Below are positions 10,712 through 21,559 of a stretch of DNA of 64,000 nucleotides, in pieces. The notes beneath the pieces are model-generated. The model worked only from the letters and a program-made list of their open reading frames with translations. It was not told where the DNA came from and made no database searches. A program made the position numbers and the translations under genes. Source of the DNA: Eumeta japonica (taxonomy: Eukaryota > Arthropoda > Insecta > Lepidoptera > Psychidae); the NCBI GenBank assembly GCA_005406025.1, contig BGZK01000077.1:558001-622000 (forward strand), written 5' to 3'. Positions within the stretch are counted from its first letter, which is position 1. Every line of letters starts with the position of its first letter.

Positions 10712-11029
10712 TGCGCGTATAGCAAACTTTGAAGCAGGATTTCAACATTTTAATTTTATGCTTTGTTATTTAACGATAATTTTATATTTTGAGTAATTTG
10801 CAATTCTGATTTGAACTATTATCGGTAATTAAAATATATTAAACGCTATCTTCATATTTTACCATTATTTTGTTTCTGTAGTCTTTAACATACTACACCA
10901 TTCTACCGTACCTATATTCAGCATTCTGCGCTACCAAATAGGTAGTAATCATTCATTCGCTTGAACCACCTCGCACGTTTGTAGTCCGTCCCCCCCAACG
11001 CACATCACTGTGCCTTATTATATTCGGCG

Positions 11030-11262
11030 CGGAGACATTGAGGGCTCAGAATCGAAATATACTTTTTATCAGGATCGGATTCGGAATTAAAAGTGGGACC
11101 GCGATCGGAATCGGGAGTGGGACAAATTGGCATCGACAACAGAATCGGGACCATAATCGAAAACCGGATAAGCTGTCGCAATCGTGATTGAGAGCACTAT
11201 CGGTCGAAGAGGAAATTCATTCTATGTCCACGGGCGGAGTCGCGGACGGAAGCTAGTCTGTT
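11030..11262 (+). repeat. Quasi-periodic GAATCGGGAC-type repeat, copy C
   Basis: Blocks such as GGATCGGATTCGGAATTA, GGGACCGCGATCGGAATCGG and GAATCGGGACC run into ATTCATTCTATGTCCACG and then GGCGGAGTCGCGGACGGAAG with GCTAGT. This is the most complete copy in the window and shows the family's conserved end. Confidence 0.65.
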
Positions 11263-12530
11263 TATCTATAATCTATTTCATTGAGCCCAAACACAATACC
11301 TCTGCTGTAAATTTGGGCAGTTGACTATCCTGCAAATTCCAGACGATGCTGAAGCATTGGTTCAAAGAATGAAATTAAAGTAATTGAAGTAACAGAACAC
11401 CGAATTTCGACTCTATCAAACCTGTGGAATATGCTTACATATCCATTCAGCAATTAGAAAAGGACTGATAATATTTAAACGGCCGAATAGATTTTCTAGC
11501 CTTGCCATCTAAGAAGTGGTGTAAAAATTTTTTTTTAAAGAACACGTCTATGTGTCGGGACTTTTGTATAGTTTTAAAGAATATCAAGGATAACAATTAG
11601 AGTTGAGATTGGAGGAGATAGCTTGATACTGGCACCAACTAATCTATAAAGGAATTTTCATAGACATTTCCTAATCAATGCATCGACAAACTGTAAAGGA
11701 TCTGACCACCCACACCAGGATAATTTATTATACGAAGTATTAATCGACTGACTGATAAATTGATTGATAATTAACTTCAAACGTTATTCGACCTAGAGTC
11801 GAGTTTTAAACTTCTCAGCGTATATGAAGGAAATTTCGCTCATAGCGTTTGTCGTACTCCAAACTTTAAGCCTGTTTATTTTGACTGAATGCATTTGTTC
11901 TTATGCAAACCGTGGACTTTGATGCTGACATTAATAGTTGAAATGCAATACGGCCTTCACACACTCGATTAGGAAATAATGCTGCCAGTGATATCGAGTA
12001 ATGTAATATCGTAACAGCAAGTTGAGCGCCTAAACTCGGCGACAAGATTTTTAGCTGATCTGAATTAAATGTATGTCGTGTTAAGTTTTTAATCAGCCCA
12101 CTGCTGAGACATGTCTTCCCACAATCTTTTTATTCAGATTGACGAAAGCTGTGGTGACTTTGACTGATATATGATGGATTAATGTATTATAGGACTTATA
12201 ATGATACTCGATTGGTGAAACAGTACACTTTCACAGAATACTAAGGTGAAATAGCATCTTCCGCTGTTGTATTTCGTCCAGTGAGTGAGTTGCGATTGCC
12301 CACTTCTATTCTCCCTTTGCCATTTGTAATATGTTATGCTATTACACTTATCAATATTTTGATTTTTTGGCATTAAAACAAAATAAAATCGTCATTGATA
12401 GTTGTTATATCTATAACTCTTATTTATTGTTATAATCAGCATTATTAATAAAAAAATTGTGGGCCCTTAATTATAAATAATAATAACAAAAATGTATTAT
12501 AAAAATAACAGTATCTATCCAATACAAAAT
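11263..12530. other. Noncoding stretch
   Basis: Mixed A+T-rich sequence without a supported gene. Open frames are short and lack domains. 11290-11520 and 12230-12330 are a little more balanced in base composition but show no splice-bounded reading frame. Confidence 0.55.
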
Positions 12531-12554
12531 AACATCAAACATATTATGGCACAA

Positions 12555-12892
12555 TATCTGACAAGATTTAAAAAATCCTATAAAAACACAATACTCATAC
12601 GGTTTTCAAAACAGACAACAACTTAAAAACATTGTGTAATAATAAAGATAAACTACATTGAAACAAAAAATCGGGAATATACAAGTTATCTTTGAATATA
12701 CAAAATTTAATTAACGAATACAAATGTGTTAATATAGGTCAGACTGGGTGTTCTTTCGAAAGTAGGTACCAAGAACATATTTCGGCTTATAGGAGAAATA
12801 AAGGAGATAAATCCAATTTTGTCAAATATTTGATAGATATCGGTCACAAACTCAGTAATAACCACAAAATTGATGTTTTGCTTGTACAGTAT
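12555..12892 (+). mobile_element. Penelope-like retroelement fragment with GIY-YIG endonuclease
   Basis: The frame reads TDNNLKTLCNNKDKLH, a stop, NKKSGIYKLS, then KCVNIGQTGCSFESRYQEHI and a tail with DKSNFVKYLIDIGH. The GIYKL...CVNIGQTG...F..RY.EHI pattern is the GIY-YIG nuclease core that follows the reverse transcriptase in Penelope-like elements. The preceding KTDNNL..L.NNKDK text is the usual linker in that family. The second half of the YIG motif is changed (NIG), one stop breaks the frame, and the reverse transcriptase is missing, so it is a dead 3' fragment. The 12.9-13.2 kb flank may be its 3' untranslated part. Confidence 0.75.
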
Positions 12893-13189
12893 TAGGCTTA
12901 AAATTAAATGTTCTGCCTTGTTTGAAATTTTAAAACGTAAAAGTAGGGACAATTTAAGTAATGATTTGGTGATGGTTGCCTTGTGACAACCCACAAGCAT
13001 GTCTATCGGTGGTTGTCTGTGGTTGCTGGGGGAGAGGGATTCTGTCACCTTTGACGTATCACTAGCTGCATGACGTTCATCAGATGAGGTGGTTGGGAGT
13101 GCATCCGTTGGTAGTTTTAATACTCCTGATATCCCAATGAATGTAACTATCTGCATGTTCCTGAAGATGTGCCTAGTTGTCATGAAACA

Positions 13190-15540
13190 TACGTAGAAAT
13201 AACAATATAACTTTTAGCGAACTAAAACAAATAAAATATTAGATGTTCGATATCTGTCAATCTTCTCGAATCAATATTCAATTCGTTGGATGAAGATTCA
13301 TAATGAAAGAACAGATTCGAGGGTCAGTGGTGGGTTGCATGCTGCATTTTACTGCATGTCGCAGGCAAGCCTCTAGTGAAATTCTATCGAATCTTATTTA
13401 ACGGGAAGGGGTTATTGGAAAATCTTATATCTTTGAGATTCAAAAAATACACTACTGTAATATTTTATGCTGTTATTTGTATCGAAGATGTTGCCTGATA
13501 TGAATATGTATAACTTTAATTAAGTAAAAATTATGGGAGAAATAAATATAGGAAGAGATACTAATTAAAAAGAAAATAAATAATAAACACGCCCAACGCA
13601 TGGCCGCTTAGACCACGCGTGAAACTTTGGGCGCCTTTTTAGACCAAAATAGTCCATCCACTTTTAAAATACTGATCAGAGTCATTTTAGGTGTTCTGTT
13701 TAATGCGTTCATTTGTATAATTTTGTATGCATAATTCTTAATATATTTCCTTCTAGTGTATTCTTACAGACTGCGTGTTATCTTTGCGATGTTTGTCTGA
13801 TAAACGTAATCGGACAAGTAGATTAAAAGAAATCGATGCCCCATTTCGTCAGTCTTGCATCACTCACAAATCCTTACCGATATTATTACACTACAAGAGA
13901 AAGTAAGTGAAAAAGTTATATAACATTACGGTGAGTCCTTAATAAAATAACCTATTTTTTTGGTACGCTTAATTGTTTTAATATCTGAGGACTTTTATCC
14001 GACCTTGATTTGATTTTAATTTTTGTTGTCAAACAGTAATTGTTGGTGTCAATAATGATCTTTATTACTAAGCATTTTAAGATTACATTTGAACTTTGAA
14101 CAATTAATTGACTTCTCTCAATGTTTAAGTTGAAAAAACCATTAAAGTACATAATTAAAAAAAAGTTGTACTCATATAAATAACGCGAAATATAAATATT
14201 CAAAGACGGTCTTCATTTAAAGCTTCTCACTTATGAGTTCCACGACAAAACATATTTAGAGAAATACGACACGATTTTACAAAACAACGGTAGTGCAAAT
14301 TAGTCGAAAATTCCTGTACCCACTTGACTGTGCGTACGTGCGGGCTCATTGGTATTCTTCGAGTGAACACGGTAGTCGGCGACCGTTAACGGTGAACGAC
14401 CAAGGTTTTAGACAATCACAAACGGGATGTCTTACTGTGAGAACTTCTCTCCCCAAATAGTAATTTTATTGGTATGTCCCGAAAATTATTAAGGTTCATT
14501 TAGTTGTAAGCTAGCGTAATATATTATCACACGTGCTTTGCTCGGGGTTTAAACTCCTTTGGTGCCAAGTACCTGTTTACTTAAAGGATAAAAAAAATTT
14601 ATGCTTTGATTATTTATCCTTCGAAACCATATCGGCGAATTGATGATTTTCAATGTAACTTAGCTGCATCATAAGAGGTTGGACACACGAGCTGCAGTCG
14701 TAGTGTATTTCGAATGCATTTATTGCGCGAATCGTTTGACTATATACGTCAATCGGTCAATCATGCAGTTGGATTGTGTATTATCTAAGACTTTCAGCAG
14801 TTGGAATGTTGACGATTTATTTCCACAGTTACTTCGTACAATTTTCGGACGGCTTAGTATTATTTCCGAGGTGTAAAGCGCGAGGATTTGTTATTTTATT
14901 TAAATCTCATTGGTCAGTTAGGCTTTAGGCATCAATGCACTCGTCCGATTTGAAGCCTTATTTCTAAATATTATGTTTTTATCCTCATTCTTGACATAAT
15001 GCGGTAAGTAAATCTGCTCGTACTTATAATAAATTGTTTATTAATATAAAATTATTTACAATAAAACCTGAAATGAACGAAAGTAAACTTTAGTGAATTA
15101 AGTATTCGAAGCGGGGAAAGTGTAATAGCTAAAACTGTAAGTGCACTAACAGTAAGATCTATTGAGATAAAATGTAGTGAGACATCTATTCTGGTCCATT
15201 AGAGTTGACAACCGGCGAGCGGTTTGGTCTAGACTAATTTTATGAATTGATTGGACACGTCGTTAGCTGGCGAAAAGAGCGAACGCTCATTGCGTCAACG
15301 ACTAACCCAGTTATTCGAACGATTTCGCAATCGAAGTGGATTAGAAAAATCGCTAATCGATTAATATGTTTGTCGAAAAGCACATTATTTTCCTAATATT
15401 TTTTGCCATAATGATACTCTGCTTGCATGAACACATTAATTCCTCTATAAATAAATTCCCTATATCATAAGTTGTAGTATAAAGGTTATGTCAGTCACAC
15501 TCTCGACTGTACCTCGACACAGAAGCCAAACAAAGAAGAT
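13190..15540. other. Noncoding stretch
   Basis: No supported gene. 13590-13650 and 14325-14410 are slightly G+C-richer; the second (GTGCGTACGTGCGGGCTC and on) could be regulatory. The 83-codon minus frame at 13952 and the 65-codon plus frame at 14679 have no recognisable domain. Confidence 0.55.
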
Positions 15541-15544
15541 TAGT

Positions 15545-15584
15545 TTTAAATTATAACTAGAGTGTTCTCTAATTATAATTTAAA
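15545..15584. repeat. Near-perfect inverted repeat, 18-bp arms, 4-nt loop
   Basis: 15545-15562 (TTTAAATTATAACTAGAG) pairs with 15567-15584 with one mismatch (G against A). The loop is TGTT. Confidence 0.9.
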
Positions 15585-15688
15585 TGGGATTGAATCGATT
15601 TAGTTAATCTTTTTTTTTTGGTTCGAGTGTTATAACAGTATCAAGGTAAATATCGATTACTGAAATCTAGTGTTACGTACCTGACCCG

Positions 15689-15718
15689 AATTACATCAGA
15701 TTTTATTCTGATGTAATT
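15689..15718. repeat. Perfect inverted repeat, 12-bp arms, 6-nt loop
   Basis: AATTACATCAGA at 15689-15700 is the exact complement of TCTGATGTAATT at 15707-15718. Confidence 0.9.
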
Positions 15719-16005
15719 TGACGCTAAAAACTGTCTTTGATTGAAGTCTCGGTGACTTATATTATAACTGTACATCAATATTAAACATTTATATGAATAA
15801 TCGCTTTTTTTGCATTCACGCTTACATAAAACCTTTTTCATAGCACACAAATATGGTTTGTTGGTATTCTCAATTTTTTTAATTCACCATTATTAACGTT
15901 CTCCTTGAACAGAGTCCTATTATATGTCAGAATAATAAATCGTAGTGTTTTTAATAACATCTAACCATTTTTGTAGTTCTCAGTCCGTGTGGTCTAAATT
16001 ATGAA

Positions 16006-16063
16006 GTTGCCCTATTTGAAACATCAAATATCCTTTGTTATTTGATGTTTCAAATAGGGCAAC
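16006..16063. repeat. Perfect inverted repeat, 25-bp arms, 8-nt loop
   Basis: The left arm 16006-16030 begins GTTGCCCTATTTGAAACA and is exactly complementary to 16039-16063. The spacer is TCCTTTGT. It is the longest perfect hairpin in the window. No flanking direct repeat and no transposon end is visible. Confidence 0.97.
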
Positions 16064-17690
16064 ACCAAACAACTAGCACGTGGTTTAATTTCTATTGAAC
16101 AAGCAGTATGAATGAGCTTTTTGTAGATTGTTTTTGTTTACGCATACGGGCCTGTTAGGATCTTAAAGAGCTATATTATAACATATTTGTCATCGTATTA
16201 TTTTAATACTCCGATTAAACCTTTTTTTTTTTATATTTTATGAAAAATCGATTTCCATAAATAACTAACCGAAATATTATATAACAAATAAGATGGATAG
16301 AAATACTTCCTACTTTTTACTAGAAATTTTAATTTCATTTTCGATACATGACGCCATTTGTAAATTGATCAAAGTAATAAAATATAAGATCAAACAATAG
16401 TCGGTACTCTATTTGCAAGTCGTTAACTGAAGCAAATATTTATTCGTAATTCAGTATTATTAAAAGTGCTAAATATTTAGTCGTTCGTGTAGATTGTTAA
16501 AGTTATCGTGTTCGATTGTAAAAAGATAAATACCTATGTGATTTATATACAGAGTTGCATTAGATATTATGTAATTTACGAGACTAATCGTTCTTTCTCT
16601 TATAACACATCACATATTTCCATCATTAGGCCCGACTTACTAAGTATGCTTGTAATTGTACAAGTCTAAGCAATGTTGTTGACGATTTAACGATATAGGA
16701 TACGTTTGACACTGATATTCTGCGCAATCACGTATTTATCAAGTACGTAGAATACGAACGGCGTGTAATAGAAAACAATCCATTCGTGCGCAATTATATG
16801 ATGTATATTAATGGTAAATCAATGGGAAGACGTTTGTCTTTCCATCCAAAGCGCGTAGGTTACATGTTGAACGTGTACTAATGCGTTTTTCTTAACTTAT
16901 GCACATTTATTAATTCAACAATATCAGTTACTAATGGCATAGGAAAATTAATGAGGTGACATTTCAAAGAGGCCAAAGTTACACCTGTTCCATGTAAAAC
17001 CTGTGTGCCTGTACACTATACCTACTGTGGCACATGGATGTGCATAAACTGTGCCGTTTCACCCACATTTAATTCAAATTCCCATATTCGGAACAATGCA
17101 ATTGCATTGTAGATAGTTAAAAAAGATTATACTTTAACTGTGTACTATAAAGTATTTTTTAACTAAAAGTAGTACTTAAGTGTCGCGTCATATATCTTGT
17201 GAATTTCATGTTTAATATCACTTCATCCGTTGATCTACCGCTGTCTAATTTAATTGTTGTGAACCTTGCGTAAAAGTATGTTGTCTTACCGTAATTAAAT
17301 TGAATAATAACTGACAAATTAATACAATTCTACTATATATTTTACGTACACACTTCTGCTTTGGTCGCTTATCGTGTAAATTTAAACATCAAGTCATGAA
17401 TTTATATCACTTATACACGTTTTCGAAAATCTAACTCTATACCTACCTTTTATCTCTTTTGTTTTGTTTTTTGTAAATTTAGATACATGAGATGTTTTAA
17501 GCAAATTTTATATATATGTTATATATTCACTTATCGTCTAACAAAATTTATTTACGAATAAATAAAGAATATATGTTCGTAATTTAAATTCTTGTCCCTC
17601 CTGTAGGTACGCCAAGCGATCGAATCTTTATTTCCAAACTAATTTTAATTCAATACATCCACTCGGTGGATTAGCATAAAACGAAAATCG
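16064..17690. other. A+T-rich noncoding stretch
   Basis: Nothing supported. A 16-bp palindrome, CAATGCAATTGCATTG, lies near 17095. Confidence 0.6.
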
Positions 17691-17724
17691 TAACTATATT
17701 ACGTATTCAGCTATTTCTGCCGCT

Positions 17725-17815
17725 AAAATTCGTATTCCGCGCGCGGCGGAGTGACGTGTCGTCACGCGAGATCCTTGCTAAAACTTTAGGCCGCGGCTAA
17801 TCGGGTCTTTGACTT
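17725..17815. promoter_or_regulatory. CpG-rich island
   Basis: A short block dense in CpG (CCGCGCGCGGCGGAG, GTGACGTGTCGTCACGCG, GGCCGCGGC) lies in A+T-rich DNA. GTGACGTGTCGTCAC is an inverted pair of TGACG half-sites, the type bound by CREB/ATF factors. It could be an enhancer or promoter; no transcript start can be set from sequence. Confidence 0.35.
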
Positions 17816-18303
17816 TGCTCCGTCTTCATATACGACCGTTTAAGCGGACGCGGTTTGCTCATAAAATACGATTCGTTTCCTTTCCATCCCTTTTCTGTGT
17901 TACTCAAATTAGTAAAGTTATTTGTATCGTTCACTATGTCTGTTATTACATGAGAAATGATATACGAAACCTGTCTGCAATGCGGTCGTTTATAATTTAT
18001 TACAGTTGGCGAAATATGAATTCAAAAACAAATAACATTCGAGTCTTCAGTGCAAATTATTAAACGTTTTGCACTGAACAGGTCTTTTTAATTCAAGGTC
18101 AATAGAATACCTACACGCATATTATTTCTATAATAATATTGTATTGACCTAGTGATCAGTGTTTAAGGAATTATACCTGATTACACATTTATTATCTTTC
18201 ATACGCTTTTGCGCGTAACAAATAAAGTTCCCGAATAAGTAAAAGTGTTCGTAAATATTAAGTTAATCGCTGTATTGTCTTAACATAGAGTCATGATCTC
18301 CTA

Positions 18304-18490
18304 TAAAATTTTAGAATTGGGGAGATCGGGCCTTTGCCCTAAACTCGGGCTCATTGAAGATCTAGAACTACTATCGATCGTGGCCATCGATGATGACGAC
18401 GTCCGCGATCCACGAGTCGACGAAGTGCTTTTATCTGTCCTAAGATGGACACTCATCGGTAATGCAATCGATACGTGGGCAGAATCCTAA
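18304..18490. other. Balanced-composition block open on both strands; possible exon
   Basis: About 185 bp of distinctly higher G+C is open in a + frame (65 codons, containing AIDDDDVRDPRVDEV). It is also open in a minus frame that starts right after a good acceptor (ACTGTTTAG) and ends in TAG. The minus product is serine-rich (TSSTRGSRTSSSSM...SSRSSMSPSLGQRPDLP) and would make a plausible C-terminal exon; an AATAAA lies about 110 bp beyond it. I do not recognise either product. Only one strand can be real, and both may be chance. Confidence 0.25.
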
Positions 18491-18499
18491 ACAGTTACG

Positions 18500-20630
18500 A
18501 TGATTCCTATCCGCCGACCGGTCGATCGTCGTCGTCCGAGTTGAATAAAATATTATGTTCGATAAAATTCGTGAACAATATTAAAATAAATTTATATGCA
18601 TTAGTGAATAGCGCCCAATTCAATAAATAGGAAGTTTGACTAATATAGTATAGAAGATTATATGTGTAGGTAAATGTTGGGATCTTTGGTTACAATGTCA
18701 ACTTTTGATTCCGCTATAAGATTTTATTCTTGTTTTAGAGTAAACTTTGATAGAATTGAGTTTAGTCAACAATACCGTATTGATTTTCATTTTGTATTTT
18801 TGAGGTACGGAGAATAATAGTAATTCCACTTTTAAAGTTATTTCGAAGAGCAACGAGTCATTTTTTTACTTTGTATGTACGAGATTTATATCTATTGTTA
18901 CTATTTTTAATGTTGGTTTCAATTATTCTTAACAAATATTAACTTTTAACAGCTTTAGAGTTCTTTAGATATAGGCATGAAAAGATTTAAAATATTCTCT
19001 CAAACGAGAAACGTTTAAAAGTTTCCATTAAAATATTACAAAAGATTTATCTCTATCCGAATAAGTTACATAATACAGTCCCATATTGCCTATGTCGTGA
19101 GTTTTCTATTTTGAATCGACACGAGTTTCCTATTTTGGCATAAAGAAATGAGTTAGATTTAACTTTAACAAACCTGTTCAACCTAAATATTGCGTGTAAA
19201 GTTGAAAAACGTTTCTTAATTTCCTTACATAAACTGTTATGCCCACTGATAATATGATTTAGAAATGGGTTTGGATTTCTTTCTTGACACTGTCAATTTG
19301 CTTTATAATTGATTACATAGTGGTTCTTATTTCAATTTATAAAATATTTTTTGTGCCTTGAAACAGGAAAAGTTATTACCGGACTTGCAAACGAATTCAA
19401 TACTCGTCTAATCCGAAATAGCGGAGTGATCAATTTCTCATTAAAATTAAATTCCGTACAAAAATAACCTTAAAGAAGATTGCAAAAAGCAATCATTTTT
19501 CTACCATCCGTGCGATATATTTAATACTGACCGATAATAAAATTATAACATCGTTATTCTAAGTATGATACCATCTAATAATTTAACACCTACAAATTAT
19601 AGCTTGTTCTTGTTAATTATGATATACTAACGTTACACAACACGTGGGTTAACTTTAACTTATGGTTAGGAACCGCCCAGTCCAAAGGTGATGATTGAAT
19701 TGTAATCTGCATGTATTTTGTTTGAGCAGAATTAGTAAGCATTGCGTACCAGAGGCTATTTATTTTAAATGAAAGATATCTTTATAGCTTAATACAAGAC
19801 ATACTATGATGCTGTATTGTGTGCTATTATCGTACTTTTTTTTATTTTAGAAGTTTGTTTATATTTCGAAAAAGTTAAATACATTCGTATTTCGCATTGT
19901 ATTGCATTGCTTAGAGTATTAAATATTTAGTTTTTTTAAACTTCACTGAGCAGTTTCTCCTCTTAAAAAAGAACTGCATTGGGTGTGGCAAAATATTTAA
20001 TAGCCTTGTCATGAAATACAAACTTGAAATTAACTTCTGAATATACATATATTAATTTTCTTACTATTAATATTCAAATTCTACACTCTTTCTTCTTTTC
20101 TACTATTTAATTAGTATAACATGATAAATTTGAGTGGGTTCGGCACATCATAGAAATTGAATGAATTCTGTTGTTTTTTTTTTGGTTGATTAATTTTTCA
20201 CGTGAAAAATGAAGTGTTTGTTAAAGGTATAGTATTTAGAGGTTATTATAGAGCATTTCTCAAGAGCTATTAAATTTTCAATTTCGATGAGCCTGTATCA
20301 TCAAAATAATTAGTTTTTTATTAACATTTAAGTACCCCAAAATGAATGAAGTAAGCACTGCACGCGATGTAACGAATTTCCGTGTTCTATCGCATCGAGG
20401 GTTGGAATGGAAGCGATACTAATATTTTAATATAGCGTCGCGCGGCCGTTCACCTCGTTTGTTAGCCTTAGCGTGTCTGTTGATGTTTTATTTATCAAAA
20501 AAAAAAGTCGAAAACTCGTCTTGCGGAGGTTATAAAGCTTTTCGTATTGTAATATTCTTCCTTCAATTATCATTTTCAAGTCGCTCTCTTTCTCTATTAA
20601 TTTAGATTGAGTTTTATTTTAATCCAATAT
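18500..20630. other. A+T-rich noncoding stretch
   Basis: Nothing recognisable except a CpG-richer patch at 20360-20470 (GTCGCGCGGCCGTTCACCTCG). Confidence 0.55.
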
Positions 20631-20671
20631 CTAATATATATATATATTCGGTGTTGTTATCATTGAAGGAG

Positions 20672-20689
20672 GTTGAAGATTAATCTTCA
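20672..20689. repeat. 18-bp perfect palindrome
   Basis: TTGAAGATTAATCTTCAA is fully self-complementary. A further CAATCTTCAG follows within 20 bp. Confidence 0.85.
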
Positions 20690-21034
20690 ATCTCTTTCAA
20701 TCTTCAGCTAAATCATGGATCATATGAAATTTCTATTTATTTTCAGCAGTATTGACTATTAATAACCGTACGCCTTAGCAACTAAGCTAATAACAAATAG
20801 TACAAATTAAAGCATGTTAAATATATAAAAAAAAAAACATATTGAGGCTCGAAATAGTTTCCCGGCTGTCAAGGTTCCTTTGTGAAGATACGAAATTTTA
20901 ATCCACGTGTTTGTATCGCGTCTCTATATTTGGTCCATGTTCGTTTATACGTATAATAAAATAGTCGAAACAGTCTGTTCTGAGAAGTCAGTTAAAAGAA
21001 GCTAATGTAAGCGATAACAACGATTTTTTATAAT

Positions 21035-21215
21035 TTTTGTCTGTCTGTCCTGCTGTCTGGTCGCGTACATCTCTGAAATTACTGAATGGATTTTAACGTG
21101 GGTTTCACAGGTAGACAAAGCTTAGCTTTCAGCACAGGGTTTTATCCATTCAAATTGGGTGTCAGGAAAAAAGTTATTCTCAGGGTGCGTGTAGTAGGAT
21201 TTTATAAAGTATAAA
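21035..21215 (+). repeat. LINE-derived repeat
   Basis: TTTGTCTGTCTGTCCTGCTG, then TACATCTCTGAAATTACTGA, ATGGATTTTAACGTGGGTTT and CACAGGTAGACAAAG make the usual chain seen in non-LTR-derived repeats of Lepidoptera. Confidence 0.5.
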
Positions 21216-21289
21216 CATTCTTTTTCACTTAGAAGCTACACTATTCCAGAGTAATGTAGCCTATATTTTATTTTAATATTAGCATTTGC

Positions 21290-21550
21290 CATGGTTTCGT
21301 ACGAATTGGGACCGTGATCGATATCGCAATAGAAAACGGGATGAGGAATAGAATGGGAAGACAGCACCGGGATCGAAACTCAGAACTGAACTCGGGTCGA
21401 AACCGAGTGTCGGATCGATATCAGAATCAAGAACAAAACCGGAACCAGAATTTAAAGCGTTAACGAGATTAGGATTTACGATGAGGTCTTTCCATGCAAA
21501 AAACGAAGGAACACATTCTATGTACACGCGGGTGAAGTCGCGAGCGGAAT
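21290..21550 (+). repeat. Quasi-periodic GAATCGGGAC-type repeat, copy D
   Basis: Blocks GGGACCGTGATCGATATCGC, CCGGGATCGAAACTCAG and GGGTCGAAACCGAG run into ACACATTCTATGTACACG and CGGGTGAAGTCGCGAGCGG. The tail matches copy C. Both small open frames over it are products of the biased composition. Confidence 0.65.
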
Positions 21551-21559
21551 CAGTAACTA

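Noticed and set aside
12707..13183. 158-codon minus-strand frame
   Set aside because: It is the antisense shadow of the GIY-YIG fragment on the + strand plus A+T-rich flank.
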